The position numbers and the translations under genes are program-made. Below the pieces are notes generated by a model. It did not search any database, was not told the origin of the DNA, and was given only the letters and a program-made list of their open reading frames with translations. From assembly GCF_000826545.1 (NCBI RefSeq), contig NZ_CDME01000002.1:186001-250000 (forward strand): a DNA stretch of 64,000 bases, in the 5' to 3' direction. This DNA comes from Kibdelosporangium sp. MJ126-NF4 (lineage in GTDB: Bacteria; Actinomycetota; Actinomycetes; Mycobacteriales; Pseudonocardiaceae). This document shows, piece after piece, positions 52,045 through 61,653 of the stretch (positions are counted from its first letter, which is position 1; each line of letters begins with the position of its first letter).

Positions 52045-52831
52045 TGCGAAGCGGAAAATCGGGTGGGGCCTGCGACTGTGGGTGACAGCGGTGGCCGTGT
52101 TGCTGCTCGCGCCCACGCTCGTCGTCATCCCGATGAGCCTCGGCGCCGGACAGACCTTCGAGTTCCCGCCGAAACAGTGGTCGCTGCGCTGGTACGAGGA
52201 GTTCTTCTCCTCACCACAATGGATGGACTCCGTGATCACATCTGTCCAGGCCGCGGTGCTGACCGCCGTGCTCGCCACAGTCATCGGCGTGGCCGCCGCG
52301 ATCGGACTGGACCGAGGCCGGTTCCCCGGCCGGGAGATGCTGCGCTCGGCCATGGTGGCGCCGATGATCGTGCCCGGGATCGTGGTCGCGATCGCCATCT
52401 ATGCCACCTTCCTGCGCTGGCACCTCAACGGCACACTCCTCGGCTTCGTCCTGGCACACACGGTGCTGGCCGTGCCGTTCGTGATCACGTCCGTGTCGGC
52501 CAGCCTCGCCGGATACGACCGCACGGTCGAGGTCGCCGCGGCCAGCCTCGGCGCGTCCGGCTGGACCATCGTGCGCCGGATCACCCTGCCGCTGCTGGCA
52601 CCGGGGATCGCCTCCGGGTTCGTGTTCGCGTTCGTCACCTCGTTCGACGAAGTGGTGATCGCACTGTTCCTGCAGACCCCGGAGATCCGCACCCTGCCGG
52701 TCCAGATGTACGACTCGATCACGCTGGAGATCGACCCGACCATCGCCGCGGCGTCCAGCCTGATCGTCGTGGTCACCACCGCGGCCCTGCTGCTGCCCCA
52801 ACTCATCCGCCGACGCGGGAGCGACGCATGA
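52037..52831 (+). CDS. PotC-type ABC permease
   Basis: 264 residues, GTG start overlapping the previous gene. It has six hydrophobic segments and the EAA loop VEVAAASLGASGWTIVRRITLPLLAPGIASG. SFDEVVIALFLQTPEIRTLPVQMYDSI is characteristic of polyamine-type PotC permeases. It is the second half of the channel. The stop overlaps the ATPase start (ATGA). Confidence 0.94.
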   Translation: MPSAKRKIGWGLRLWVTAVAVLLLAPTLVVIPMSLGAGQTFEFPPKQWSLRWYEEFFSSPQWMDSVITSVQAAVLTAVLATVIGVAAAIGLDRGRFPGREMLRSAMVAPMIVPGIVVAIAIYATFLRWHLNGTLLGFVLAHTVLAVPFVITSVSASLAGYDRTVEVAAASLGASGWTIVRRITLPLLAPGIASGFVFAFVTSFDEVVIALFLQTPEIRTLPVQMYDSITLEIDPTIAAASSLIVVVTTAALLLPQLIRRRGSDA

Positions 52832-53844
52832 ATCCTTCTCGAAGCCACGGGATCCGGATCTCGGGGGTGTCCAAAGTGTTCGCCGGGCTGTCCCGGCCCG
52901 CGGTCGACGACGTCTCGCTGGACATCGCGCCGGGGGAGTTCATGACCTTCCTCGGCCCGTCCGGCTCCGGCAAGACCACCACGCTGTCCATGATCGCCGG
53001 TTTCGTCCCGTTGACCAGCGGCTCGATCTGCGTCGACGGCAAGGACATCAGCGGCCTCAAACCACACAAGCGCGACCTGGGCGTGGTGTTCCAGCAGTAC
53101 GCCCTGTTCCCGCACCTGACCGTGGCCAGGAACGTGGCGTTCCCGTTGCAACAGCGCTCGGTTCCCAAAGCGGAGATCCAGACCAGGGTGGCGGAGGCGT
53201 TGACGCTGGTCGGGCTGTCCGACTGCGCCGACCGACTACCCCGCCAGCTGTCCGGCGGTCAGCAGCAACGTGTCGCGCTGGCCCGTGCTGTGGTGTACCA
53301 GCCACGGGCGTTGCTGATGGACGAGCCACTGGGCGCGTTGGACAAGAAACTGCGCGACCAGCTGCGCAAGGAAATCGCCCGGATGCACCGCGAGCTGGGC
53401 ATGACGTTCCTGTTCGTCACACACGACCAGGAAGAAGCACTGACGCTGTCCGACCGGATCGCCGTGTTCAACAATGGCAAGGTCGAGCAGGTCGGTACAC
53501 CCACCGAGTTGTACGAGCGACCAGCCACTCTGTTCGTGGCCCAGTTCCTCGGGGAGTCCAATGTGTTCACCGAGGACGGCGACGAGCACACGATCGTGGT
53601 CCGGCCGGAGCGACTGGACCTGCACGCCGGGCCGGACAGCGTGCCCGCGGGGTGCCAGCGCCGCAAGGCCGTGATCACCGAGGTCGTCTACGTCGGCAAC
53701 CACCACCGGATCGGCCTGCGTTTCGACGACGGCACCGAGGGATCCGCGATGCGGCTGGCCGGGGCGTCGCTGCCCGCCGCGCCTGGCGAGCCGGTGATCG
53801 CCAGCTGGAGTCCGAGTCATCAGACCAGCGTTGTAGGAGGGTGA
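52828..53844 (+). CDS. PotA-type ABC ATPase
   Basis: 338 residues from ATG 52828. Walker A GPSGSGKTT, Q-loop VVFQQYALFPHLTV, signature LSGGQQQRVALARA, Walker B ALLMDEPLGALD and H-loop VTHDQEEAL are all canonical. A C-terminal TOBE-like regulatory region (VVRPERLDLHAG, VVYVGNHHRIGLRFDDG) is typical of polyamine and other CUT1/MOI-class importers. It drives the two permeases encoded just upstream. Confidence 0.95.
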   Translation: MNPSRSHGIRISGVSKVFAGLSRPAVDDVSLDIAPGEFMTFLGPSGSGKTTTLSMIAGFVPLTSGSICVDGKDISGLKPHKRDLGVVFQQYALFPHLTVARNVAFPLQQRSVPKAEIQTRVAEALTLVGLSDCADRLPRQLSGGQQQRVALARAVVYQPRALLMDEPLGALDKKLRDQLRKEIARMHRELGMTFLFVTHDQEEALTLSDRIAVFNNGKVEQVGTPTELYERPATLFVAQFLGESNVFTEDGDEHTIVVRPERLDLHAGPDSVPAGCQRRKAVITEVVYVGNHHRIGLRFDDGTEGSAMRLAGASLPAAPGEPVIASWSPSHQTSVVGG

Positions 53845-53847
53845 GTC

Positions 53848-54873
53848 GTGCGTCGACTGGGATTGGTGGCCGTCGTTGCCGTGTTACTCGCGTCGTGCGG
53901 TACCGGCGGAGACGGCAAGTCGCTGACGTTCGTGTCCTACGGCAAAGGCGCGTATCAGGACGGGCAGCAGAAGGGGTTTCTGGAGCCGTACCAGAAGGAA
54001 ACCGGCGTCAAAGTCGTACTGGACGGCCCGTCGGACAACGCCAAACTGCGTGCCATGGTGGAGGCGGGCCGCGTCACCTGGGACATCGTCGACACCGACG
54101 CGTTCATGGCCCGCGAGCATTGCGGAACATTGCTGGAGAAGATCGACGTCGGTCCACTGAAAGACAGCTTCCCGCCTGGGACCTTGTCCGACTGTGGCGT
54201 GCCTGCGGCCTTGTTCGGACTGATGTTCATGTACAACGAGAAAACCTACGGCGCCAAGCCGCCGACGGGCCTCGCGGACTTCTTCGACCCGGTGAAGTTC
54301 CCCGGCAAACGCGTCGTCTACGCCAAGGACCCGTCCACCGGCCAACTGGAAGCCGCGTTGCTCGCCGACGGTGTGCCCGTCGACAAGCTGTACCCGCTGG
54401 ACATGGACCGCGCGATGGGCATGTACGGCAAGATCCGCCACGACCTCACGCTGGCCCAGACCTACGGGCAGCAACAGCAGGTGATGGTGGACAACCAGGC
54501 CGACATGGCGCTGATCGTCAGCGCCCGCGCGTACTCCACCCTGAAGGCCGGTGGCACGCAGTGGAAACGCGTCCCCACCAAGGTCCCGGTGACCTGGGAC
54601 GTGCTGGTCGTGCCGAAGGGATCAGCGAAGAAGGACCTGGCGCAGGAGCTGATCCGGTACGCCTCCGGGCCCGAACAGGGCGCGAAGTTCGCCGAACTGT
54701 CCGGTGCCGGACCCGCCAACACCGGCGCCAAACCGGGGCTGAACGACATCCAACGGCAGATCGACGTCCTCAGCGCCGAACGCACGGCCGATGCGGTGTT
54801 CATCAACGCGGACTGGTGGACCAGCAACTACACCCGAGTCGTGCAGGCGTGGACGTCATGGCAGACCGGCTGA
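53848..54873 (+). CDS. PotD-type ABC substrate-binding lipoprotein 2
   Basis: 341 residues from GTG 53848 with AGGAGGG upstream. Signal and lipobox are AVLLASC. It is a paralogue of the lipoprotein encoded at 50021: shared phrases include MVEAG-VTWD-VDT, DFFDPV-FPG-R and LLADGVP-DKLYPLD. Only one channel and ATPase are encoded, so both lipoproteins probably feed the same importer with different ligands or affinities. It lies three bases after the ATPase gene. Confidence 0.92.
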   Translation: MRRLGLVAVVAVLLASCGTGGDGKSLTFVSYGKGAYQDGQQKGFLEPYQKETGVKVVLDGPSDNAKLRAMVEAGRVTWDIVDTDAFMAREHCGTLLEKIDVGPLKDSFPPGTLSDCGVPAALFGLMFMYNEKTYGAKPPTGLADFFDPVKFPGKRVVYAKDPSTGQLEAALLADGVPVDKLYPLDMDRAMGMYGKIRHDLTLAQTYGQQQQVMVDNQADMALIVSARAYSTLKAGGTQWKRVPTKVPVTWDVLVVPKGSAKKDLAQELIRYASGPEQGAKFAELSGAGPANTGAKPGLNDIQRQIDVLSAERTADAVFINADWWTSNYTRVVQAWTSWQTG

Positions 54874-54889
54874 GCCGAAGGAGGATCTG

Positions 54890-55954
54890 ATGCGGGCCGC
54901 GGTGTTGCAGCACAGTGGAATGGACGGAATCCGGATCCGGGACGACGTGTCCACCATGGACGTCAGCGACGTACTGGTGCGGGTCGGAGTACGCGCGGCA
55001 GGCGTGTGCCACTCGGACCTGTCCGCCGCCACCGGACGGCTCGGCATCACCCCACCGGTGGTGCTCGGCCACGAGGCAGCCGGTGAGGTGCTGGAAACCG
55101 GCCCGGACGTGGACGGATTCGCCGTGGGGGACCGGGTGATGGTGTCCTGGGTACCGCAGTGCGGGACGTGCCCGTGGTGTCAGCGGGCACAACCCGAACT
55201 GTGCACGTACAACACGACACCCAGCTACCGGCGTCCCCGGTTCGTGGTGGACGGCGTACCCGTGGCCGCACAGGCGGGCTGCGGCGCGTTCGCCGAACAG
55301 ATCGTGGTGACACATCACAACCTGGTGCCGCTGCCGGACGATGTGCCGTTCGAGATCGGTGCACTCGTCAGCTGTGGCATCACCACAGGTGTGGGCGCGG
55401 TCCGCAACACCGCGGCGCTTCGACAGGGGGACAGCGCCGTGGTGATCGGGTGCGGTGGCGTCGGGATGGCTGTTGTTCAGGCCGCCCGCGCCGCTGGCGC
55501 CTCCAGGGTGCTCGCTGTCGATCCGGTTGCCGCCAAACGTCAGCTGGCGTTGACGCTCGGCGCGACTGCTGTGGCCGCACCAGACGAGCTGGCCGGGGTG
55601 ATAGGGGACGGATTCGACGTGGCTTTCGAAGCGGTCGGGATTCCCGACACCATCCGGGCGGCGTACGACGCCACCCGGCGGGGCGGCACCACCGTCGTGG
55701 TCGGCGTCGGGGCGTCGGACGCGGTGGTGCCGTTCACCGCGCGAGAGTTGTACGCCAGCGGGCGCCGCCTGGTGGGCTCGGTGTTCGGTTCCAGTGACGT
55801 GCGCCGCGACTACCCACGGGTGATCGACGCGTGGCGGGACGGCACGTTGAACCTCGCGCCGTTGATCAGCGACCGGATCGACCTGGCCGACCTCCCGGCG
55901 GCCTTGGAAGCGTTGCGCGGCGGCTCGGCGTTGCGATCGGTGGTGGTGTTCTGA
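54890..55954 (+). CDS. Zinc-dependent alcohol dehydrogenase
   Basis: 354 residues from ATG 54890 with AAGGAGGATCTG upstream. Medium-chain dehydrogenase/reductase with catalytic zinc ligands in CHSDLSAATG and GHEAAGE, the structural zinc cysteines CGTCPWCQRAQPELC, and the nucleotide-binding GCGGVGMAVVQAARAAGASRVLAVD. It would interconvert an alcohol and aldehyde with NAD(P). In this operon it may oxidise a hydroxylated side chain or recycle an aldehyde from the phospho-lyase step. The stop overlaps the fusion gene start (TGATG). Confidence 0.93.
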   Translation: MRAAVLQHSGMDGIRIRDDVSTMDVSDVLVRVGVRAAGVCHSDLSAATGRLGITPPVVLGHEAAGEVLETGPDVDGFAVGDRVMVSWVPQCGTCPWCQRAQPELCTYNTTPSYRRPRFVVDGVPVAAQAGCGAFAEQIVVTHHNLVPLPDDVPFEIGALVSCGITTGVGAVRNTAALRQGDSAVVIGCGGVGMAVVQAARAAGASRVLAVDPVAAKRQLALTLGATAVAAPDELAGVIGDGFDVAFEAVGIPDTIRAAYDATRRGGTTVVVGVGASDAVVPFTARELYASGRRLVGSVFGSSDVRRDYPRVIDAWRDGTLNLAPLISDRIDLADLPAALEALRGGSALRSVVVF

Positions 55955-58821
55955 TGTCCGCCGTCGACGCGCGGTACCAGCGCATCACCGCAGGCGTCCC
56001 AGACCTCGACGACGACACACTGAGAGTCGTGCTGCGCGACAGCTTCGGCGTGACCGCCGTACGCACGCGGCCGTTGGCTGGGGAAACCGACCGCAACCTG
56101 TGGGTCGCCGACGAATCCGGTACGGAGTACGTGTTCAAGATCTGCTCGGCGGAGGATCTCGTCGCCGTGCGGTTCCAGAACGCGCTCCTGCGGCACCTGG
56201 CCGAACACACGCCAGACCTTCCTGTGCCCAGGGTGGTCGGTGACGTTGTCCCCGTCGGCGATCTGGTCGCCCGGCTGCTCACCTGGCTGCCTGGCACGCC
56301 ACTGGCCGACGTCGGCAGGCGCAGCGTCGAGCTGATCACCGACGTGGGAACCATGGCGGGCAGGCTGGCCGCCGCGACCACCAGCTGGCAGCACGCGGAG
56401 CTGCCTCCGCCGCACTACTGGGAGTTCCCGCACGCACCCACCGCACTGGCCGAGTCGCTGCCCGCGGTGGCCGATCCAGGTCTGCGAGCCGCGATCAGCC
56501 TGGTGGAGGCCGAGTTCGTGCCGATGCTGGACCACTTGTCCGCATTGCCGCACGGCGTCGTCCACCACGACCTGAACGCCTTCAACATCCTGGTCAGCCC
56601 AGGCCCGCGGCGGCGCGTGATCGGTGTGATCGACTTCGGCGACGCCCAGTACACGGCCCGGATCGCCGACCTGGCCGTGTTGCTGGCCAGCGCGATGCGC
56701 GGCCAGCCCCAACCACTGCGTGTGGCCGCGGCACTCACGGCCGCCTATCACGCCGTGTGCCCACTCACCGAAGCCGAACTGGACCTGCTGTACCCCATGC
56801 TCGCGGTCCGAGCGGCCACAGTCGCCGCCACCACCGCCCGGCTCGACGCCGCCCGCGGCCACGGCGATCCACGACATCGGTCACCTGCTGCGGCGGACCT
56901 GGTGCGCCTGCTGGCCGAGGTCCCCGCCCACGTCGGCACGGCCACACTCCGGCATGCGTGCGGGCTGTCGGCGCATCCGGCGCACGCGGCTGTCACCGGA
57001 TGGCTCACCGCCAACTCCGGTGGGGCCATTGTGGATTTCGACCTGACGACGGTCGACCTGTCGGCGGGCAGTGCCGTGTTCGACGACAGCGATCCTCGCG
57101 ACTCGGCGGCGTTGCGCCACGCGGAATCAGCCGCGACACACGCCCGGCCCGCACTCGGTCGCTATGGCGAGCCACGGTTCGCCGACGGCGGCATGGTTCG
57201 CACCGGGCTCGACGTGTTCGCCGCCGCGGGAACACCGGTGTCCGCGCCACTCACGGGAACCGTGGAAACCGGCAACCCGGCCGCTGACCTGGTACTCCGG
57301 CACGAACCGGCCCGTGGTGTCCGGTTCTGGACCAGCTACAGCGGACTGTCTGCTTCGGTCACCAGCGGGGAAGTGACCGCGGGACAGCGCATCGGCGTAC
57401 TCGGTTCGGCCGAACGGCTGCTGGTGCAAGTGTCCGTTGTCCCGCTGGCCGGGTGGCGCCAGGTGCCCGGCGCCGTGGCGCACGAGGACGCTCCCGTGTG
57501 GCGGGAACTGCTGCCCGATCCCAGCCCGTTGATCGGCGCCACCCCCTGGCTGCCCGCCACAGAACGCGCTCTGGAAAGCCGCGAACGACACCTCCCACAC
57601 ACCCACCCGACCTACTTCAGCGCACCGGTGAACATGGTGCGCGCCCGAGACTGCCGGTTCTACGACGAGACCGGACGCGGTTACCTCGACGCGCTCAACA
57701 ACGTCACACTCCTCGGTCACGGTCACCCCAGGCTGGTGGACGCCGCGGCGAGACAGCTACGGCGCCTCAACACCAACAGCCGGTTCGTCTACGACGTGCT
57801 GACCGAGTACGCCGAGGCCCTGACCGCGACATTGCCGGACGGTCTGGACGTGGTGTACTTCCTCAACTCCGGCAGCGAAGCAAACGATCTGGCGCTGCGC
57901 ATGGCCCGGTACATATCCGGCCGCGAGAACGTCGTCATCATCGACGACGCCTATCACGGCTACACCACCACGGTGGCCGACGTCAGCCCGTCTCGCTACA
58001 AGCACTACGGCAAACCGGACACTACGCACCCAACACCAGTACCAGACCGCTACCGCGGCGCCTACGGCTACGACGACCCGGATGCTGGCGCGAAGTACGC
58101 CCGCCACGTCACTGATGCTTTCGATCACGTGGCTCCGGCCGCGTTCCTGTACGAGGCGCTGTTGGCCGGAGCAGGCCAGATCGTGTTGCCACCCGGCTAC
58201 CTCGCGCCGATCCACGACGCGGCACGGCGGCGTGGCGTGTTCACCATCGCCGACGAAGTCCAAGTGGGATTCGGCCGCCTCGGCGAAGCGTTCTGGGGAT
58301 TCCAGACACAAGACGTGATACCCGACTTCGTCACCATGGGAAAAGCCATGGGCAACGGATTCCCGGTGGCCGCCTTGGTCACCACCAGGGAGATCTCGGA
58401 GGCGTTCGACCGCACCGGCCGGTTCTTCTCCACCTACGGCGGCAACCCGGTCGCCTGCGCGGTCGGCCTGGAGCTGCTGCGCGTCATGGCCGAGGAAGGC
58501 CTCCAGGACAACGCGTTGACGGTAGGCCAGTACCTCCGCGACCAGCTCGGTGAACTGGCCGCCCGACACTCGCTCATCGGCGACGTCAGAGGGCAGGGCT
58601 TCTACAGCGGCGTGGAGTTCGTGCTCGACCGCACGACGAAAGAACCGGCCATCCCCGAAACACTGACGGTCTGCGAACGGTTGAAGGAGGAAGGCGTGCT
58701 GGTGTACCCGACCGGACCGTCCTGGAACATCCTGAAGATCAAACCCCCGCTGACGTTCACCAGAGCCCACGCGGACGAGATGACCACGGCACTGGACCGA
58801 GTACTGGAGGCAGGATGGTGA
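55954..58821 (+). CDS. Kinase - M23-like - class III aminotransferase fusion (phospho-lyase type)
   Basis: 955 residues in three parts. An aminoglycoside-phosphotransferase-fold kinase at 1-340 has VVHHDLNAFNILV and GVIDFGDA, so the catalytic Asp and metal Asp are present. A small M23/lysostaphin-like beta domain at about 400-500 reads VRTGLDVFAAAGTPVSAPLTGTVE. A class III PLP enzyme from about 540 has FLNSGSEANDLALR, IADEVQVGFGRLG and the lysine in MGKAMGNGFPVA. The M23-like part lacks the usual H-x-G of its metal site (R-T-G here). In animals, hydroxylysine kinase and the phospho-hydroxylysine or phospho-ethanolamine lyases do these steps as separate proteins. Here a hydroxy-amine could be phosphorylated, then lose phosphate and ammonia to give an aldehyde. 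Confidence 0.9.
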   Translation: MSAVDARYQRITAGVPDLDDDTLRVVLRDSFGVTAVRTRPLAGETDRNLWVADESGTEYVFKICSAEDLVAVRFQNALLRHLAEHTPDLPVPRVVGDVVPVGDLVARLLTWLPGTPLADVGRRSVELITDVGTMAGRLAAATTSWQHAELPPPHYWEFPHAPTALAESLPAVADPGLRAAISLVEAEFVPMLDHLSALPHGVVHHDLNAFNILVSPGPRRRVIGVIDFGDAQYTARIADLAVLLASAMRGQPQPLRVAAALTAAYHAVCPLTEAELDLLYPMLAVRAATVAATTARLDAARGHGDPRHRSPAAADLVRLLAEVPAHVGTATLRHACGLSAHPAHAAVTGWLTANSGGAIVDFDLTTVDLSAGSAVFDDSDPRDSAALRHAESAATHARPALGRYGEPRFADGGMVRTGLDVFAAAGTPVSAPLTGTVETGNPAADLVLRHEPARGVRFWTSYSGLSASVTSGEVTAGQRIGVLGSAERLLVQVSVVPLAGWRQVPGAVAHEDAPVWRELLPDPSPLIGATPWLPATERALESRERHLPHTHPTYFSAPVNMVRARDCRFYDETGRGYLDALNNVTLLGHGHPRLVDAAARQLRRLNTNSRFVYDVLTEYAEALTATLPDGLDVVYFLNSGSEANDLALRMARYISGRENVVIIDDAYHGYTTTVADVSPSRYKHYGKPDTTHPTPVPDRYRGAYGYDDPDAGAKYARHVTDAFDHVAPAAFLYEALLAGAGQIVLPPGYLAPIHDAARRRGVFTIADEVQVGFGRLGEAFWGFQTQDVIPDFVTMGKAMGNGFPVAALVTTREISEAFDRTGRFFSTYGGNPVACAVGLELLRVMAEEGLQDNALTVGQYLRDQLGELAARHSLIGDVRGQGFYSGVEFVLDRTTKEPAIPETLTVCERLKEEGVLVYPTGPSWNILKIKPPLTFTRAHADEMTTALDRVLEAGW

Positions 58822-60440
58822 CCGCGGACATCGTACTGCGCGGCGGCCAGGTACTGACCGTCGACGAGGACTTCACAGTGACGTCCGCCCTGGCGATCAC
58901 CGGCGACCGCATCACCGCCACCGGCGACGAGGCCACCGCGCAGATCGGCACGGACACCCGGGTCATCGATCTCGACGGCCGCACCGTGCTGCCCGGCATC
59001 AACGACGCACACCTGCACCTGGCGATGTTCGGCCAATCCCGCCGCAACGCCGATCTGACCACAGTGGACTCCGCGCCGGTGCTCCACGCGGTGCTGCGCA
59101 AGCACACACACGGCGAGTGGCTGATCGGCGAGGGCTGGCGCGAAGCCAACATCCCGGACTTCGACCCACACCGCACTGCCATCGACCCGGTCACCGACAA
59201 CACCCCGACCGTGCTCCACCACGCGTCCCGTCACTCGATCCTGGTGAACACCGCCGCCTTGCGCGTGGCGGGGATCGACCGTCACACACCAGACCCGGTC
59301 GGCGGGATCATCGTGCGCGACAAGGACGGCGAACCCACCGGGATGCTCCTGGAATCCGCGGGAGAACTGGTCACCCGTCATGTTCCAGCGCTGTCCACAG
59401 AGGAACGCCTCAGTGCGATCGTCGACGGTATGCGCGTCCTGAACACCCTCGGCATCACCAGCGTGACGGACCCGATCGTGTGGCCGGAGCTCCTGCGTGA
59501 CTACACGCTTCTGCACCAGCAAGGACGACTGACCGTACGTGTCAACGCCCTGCTGCACTGGGATTGGCCGTCCCCGTCGACATCACTGGAACGCCTGACC
59601 GCCATGCTCGGCCAGACAGGCGCGGCCACCGGCCTCGGCGACAGCTGGCTGAGGATCGGCGGCGTGAAACTCTTCGCCGACGGCGTCCCCAGCCACGGAA
59701 CGGCGTGGCTGCACGACCCGTACCCGGACGGCACCTCGGGGCATCTCGTGACGCCCGGTGAGGACGACGACACCCGCTACAGCCACCTGCTGGACCTGAT
59801 CGAGGTGGTGCACCGCCACCGCCTGCAGGCGCAGATCCACGTCACCGGGGACCGAGCAGCGGACGCGGCGGCCGACGGAATCATCCGCGCCCAGGCGAAA
59901 GCCCACTGGCCCGAAGCCCGTCACGCACTGATCCACGGCACACTCCTGGCGCCGGAAACGATCCGCCGCCTGGGCGAGCACCAGATCGGCGTGGTGACCA
60001 GCTCCCTGATGCGAACCCACAGCGGCGCCACGATCAGCGCCGCCGTCGGCGTGGAACGCTGGAAGGACGCGTTCCCCGCCGGTGCCCTCCTGGCCGCCGG
60101 TGCTCCCGTCGCCGACAGTTCCGACGCGCCGGTGTGCTTTCCCGACTGGCGCCGCGGACTGGCCACCTTCATCGGAGCAGCCGCACACCCGCTCGCCGAG
60201 GTACCGCCCGAGCTGCGTCTGACCCGTGAACAGGCGATCCGGCTGTGGACGAGCAACCCCGCGTACTTCGAGCACGCGGAACACCGCAAGGGATCACTCA
60301 CCCCCGGTCGACTGGCCGACCTGGTCGTCCTCGACCAGAACCCACTGGCCGTGCCGGACGACGCACTCGCCTCACTGACTCCACAGTTGACCATCGTCGG
60401 TGGCAGGTCGGTCTACTCCACGCCGGACATTCCCGTGTAG
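58815..60440 (+). CDS. YtcJ-like metal-dependent amidohydrolase
   Basis: 541 residues from ATG 58815 behind GGAGG. Amidohydrolase-superfamily ligands are visible: HLH in INDAHLHLAMF, histidines in QIHVTGDRA and ALIHGTLL, and the catalytic aspartate in VADSSDAP. The protein ends in the beta-sandwich GSLTPGRLADLVVLDQNPL. The YtcJ/exoenzyme-regulatory-like group hydrolyses amides or N-formyl compounds of largely unknown identity. As the last gene of the operon it may open an N-acyl or lactam form of the substrate before transamination. It overlaps the fusion gene by seven bases. Confidence 0.9.
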   Translation: MVTADIVLRGGQVLTVDEDFTVTSALAITGDRITATGDEATAQIGTDTRVIDLDGRTVLPGINDAHLHLAMFGQSRRNADLTTVDSAPVLHAVLRKHTHGEWLIGEGWREANIPDFDPHRTAIDPVTDNTPTVLHHASRHSILVNTAALRVAGIDRHTPDPVGGIIVRDKDGEPTGMLLESAGELVTRHVPALSTEERLSAIVDGMRVLNTLGITSVTDPIVWPELLRDYTLLHQQGRLTVRVNALLHWDWPSPSTSLERLTAMLGQTGAATGLGDSWLRIGGVKLFADGVPSHGTAWLHDPYPDGTSGHLVTPGEDDDTRYSHLLDLIEVVHRHRLQAQIHVTGDRAADAAADGIIRAQAKAHWPEARHALIHGTLLAPETIRRLGEHQIGVVTSSLMRTHSGATISAAVGVERWKDAFPAGALLAAGAPVADSSDAPVCFPDWRRGLATFIGAAAHPLAEVPPELRLTREQAIRLWTSNPAYFEHAEHRKGSLTPGRLADLVVLDQNPLAVPDDALASLTPQLTIVGGRSVYSTPDIPV

Positions 60441-60598
60441 GCAGGGCATGGCCGCTGCGGTCATCGTCGATGGTGGTGGAGCGGCCGGGCTCGGCACCCT
60501 CGGCGGGGCGGTGACGGCCATCCAGCAGCCGGGGCACTGCCTCTGGTGGGTTGGAAAACCCCCATCGCCGCAGGCCCCTGACGAATAGACTCGGGCTC

Positions 60599-61543
60599 AT
60601 GACCGTCGGCGACTGGAGGGATGGCGGGTTCAGGCAGCGTCGGCCCTCCGTGGAGACTCTCGCCTGGGTTGCGGCGTCGATGGGTCGGGGCAGTCGCGTC
60701 GTTGGCTATCGGCGATTGACCGGTGGCGTCTGCTCCGCCGTGCATCGGCTGACTGTCGAGCGACGTGGCATGCGAACGTTCGTCGTACTGCGGCAGTACC
60801 CGGGCGGGCTTGGCCTGCAGGGGAGCTTGGCGAAGGAGATCGCCAACCTCGGTGTGGTGGCGGGAAGCGGACTCCCGGTGCCGGGCGTCCTGGCTGCTGA
60901 TGTTGCTGGCGCTTCGACGGGGGGCGCGCCATCGTTGCTGATGACACGGTTGCCGGGGCATGTTGACCTCAATCCGGCGGAACCTCGGTCGTGGATGACG
61001 AGGATCGCGGAGATTGCCGTATTGCTGCATTCCCTCGATCTCCCCGCGAAGATGTTCAGACCTTGGACGGATTCTTGGATCGCTTCTCCAGACGGGTTTC
61101 AGGTGCCGGTCGACGCACAGAAGCCGGCTGTGTGGAAGGCGGCGTTCGGTGTCATGGCGGCGCCGCCGCCCAAGGACACTGCCGTCTTTCTGCACTGCGA
61201 TCTCCTGCCTGTCAACATGCTGTGGTCGCGCGGGAGGATTACCGGACTGACCGACTGGAACTCCATCCATCGGGGTGCGCGCGCGATTGACGTCGGGCAC
61301 TGTCGGCGATACTTGGCGGCGCTCTACTCGCCCGAGTGGTCGGAGCAGCTTCGGTCGCTCTATGAGTCGATCACCGGGGTGACTCTCGATCCGTGGTGGG
61401 ACCTGTATGCCCTGCTGCACTATGACGACAGCGGGCCGAAGTGGATCCGTGGTCAGGTCGCTGGGCGCCGTCCCGTCGATGTGTCCGGCATGACTTCCCG
61501 GGTCGAGGTCGCTGTCGAGACAGCGCTACGGCGCCTCGGATAA
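60599..61543 (+). CDS. Aminoglycoside-phosphotransferase-fold protein
   Basis: About 314 residues from ATG 60599. A TTG at 60551 would extend it, and neither start has a strong ribosome site. Kinase-like motifs are LHCDLLPVNMLW (catalytic Asp and Asn) and GLTDWNSI in place of the usual DFGD/DWE, preceded by YRRLTGGVCSAVHRL (P-loop-like). The APH fold phosphorylates small alcohols or amines. Resistance should not be assumed. It lies outside the MarR operon, 158 bases after it, and that gap holds no obvious promoter. Confidence 0.85.
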   Translation: MTVGDWRDGGFRQRRPSVETLAWVAASMGRGSRVVGYRRLTGGVCSAVHRLTVERRGMRTFVVLRQYPGGLGLQGSLAKEIANLGVVAGSGLPVPGVLAADVAGASTGGAPSLLMTRLPGHVDLNPAEPRSWMTRIAEIAVLLHSLDLPAKMFRPWTDSWIASPDGFQVPVDAQKPAVWKAAFGVMAAPPPKDTAVFLHCDLLPVNMLWSRGRITGLTDWNSIHRGARAIDVGHCRRYLAALYSPEWSEQLRSLYESITGVTLDPWWDLYALLHYDDSGPKWIRGQVAGRRPVDVSGMTSRVEVAVETALRRLG

Positions 61544-61653
61544 CTGCGGGTTCCCTGCTGGATCACGTCAACGGGATCGGCGCCATGGCCATATCGTCGG
61601 CGTATCGAAAACCACATACGTGCTGGCAACACCACGCTGCTTTGACTGTAGGC

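Noticed and set aside
55954..57000. Aminoglycoside resistance phosphotransferase
   Set aside because: The APH-fold domain is fused to a class III PLP enzyme inside a catabolic operon. A metabolic kinase is much more likely.
60441..60598. Possible small gene or riboswitch between the amidohydrolase and the phosphotransferase
   Set aside because: No start with a ribosome site and no conserved fold or clear stem could be supported.
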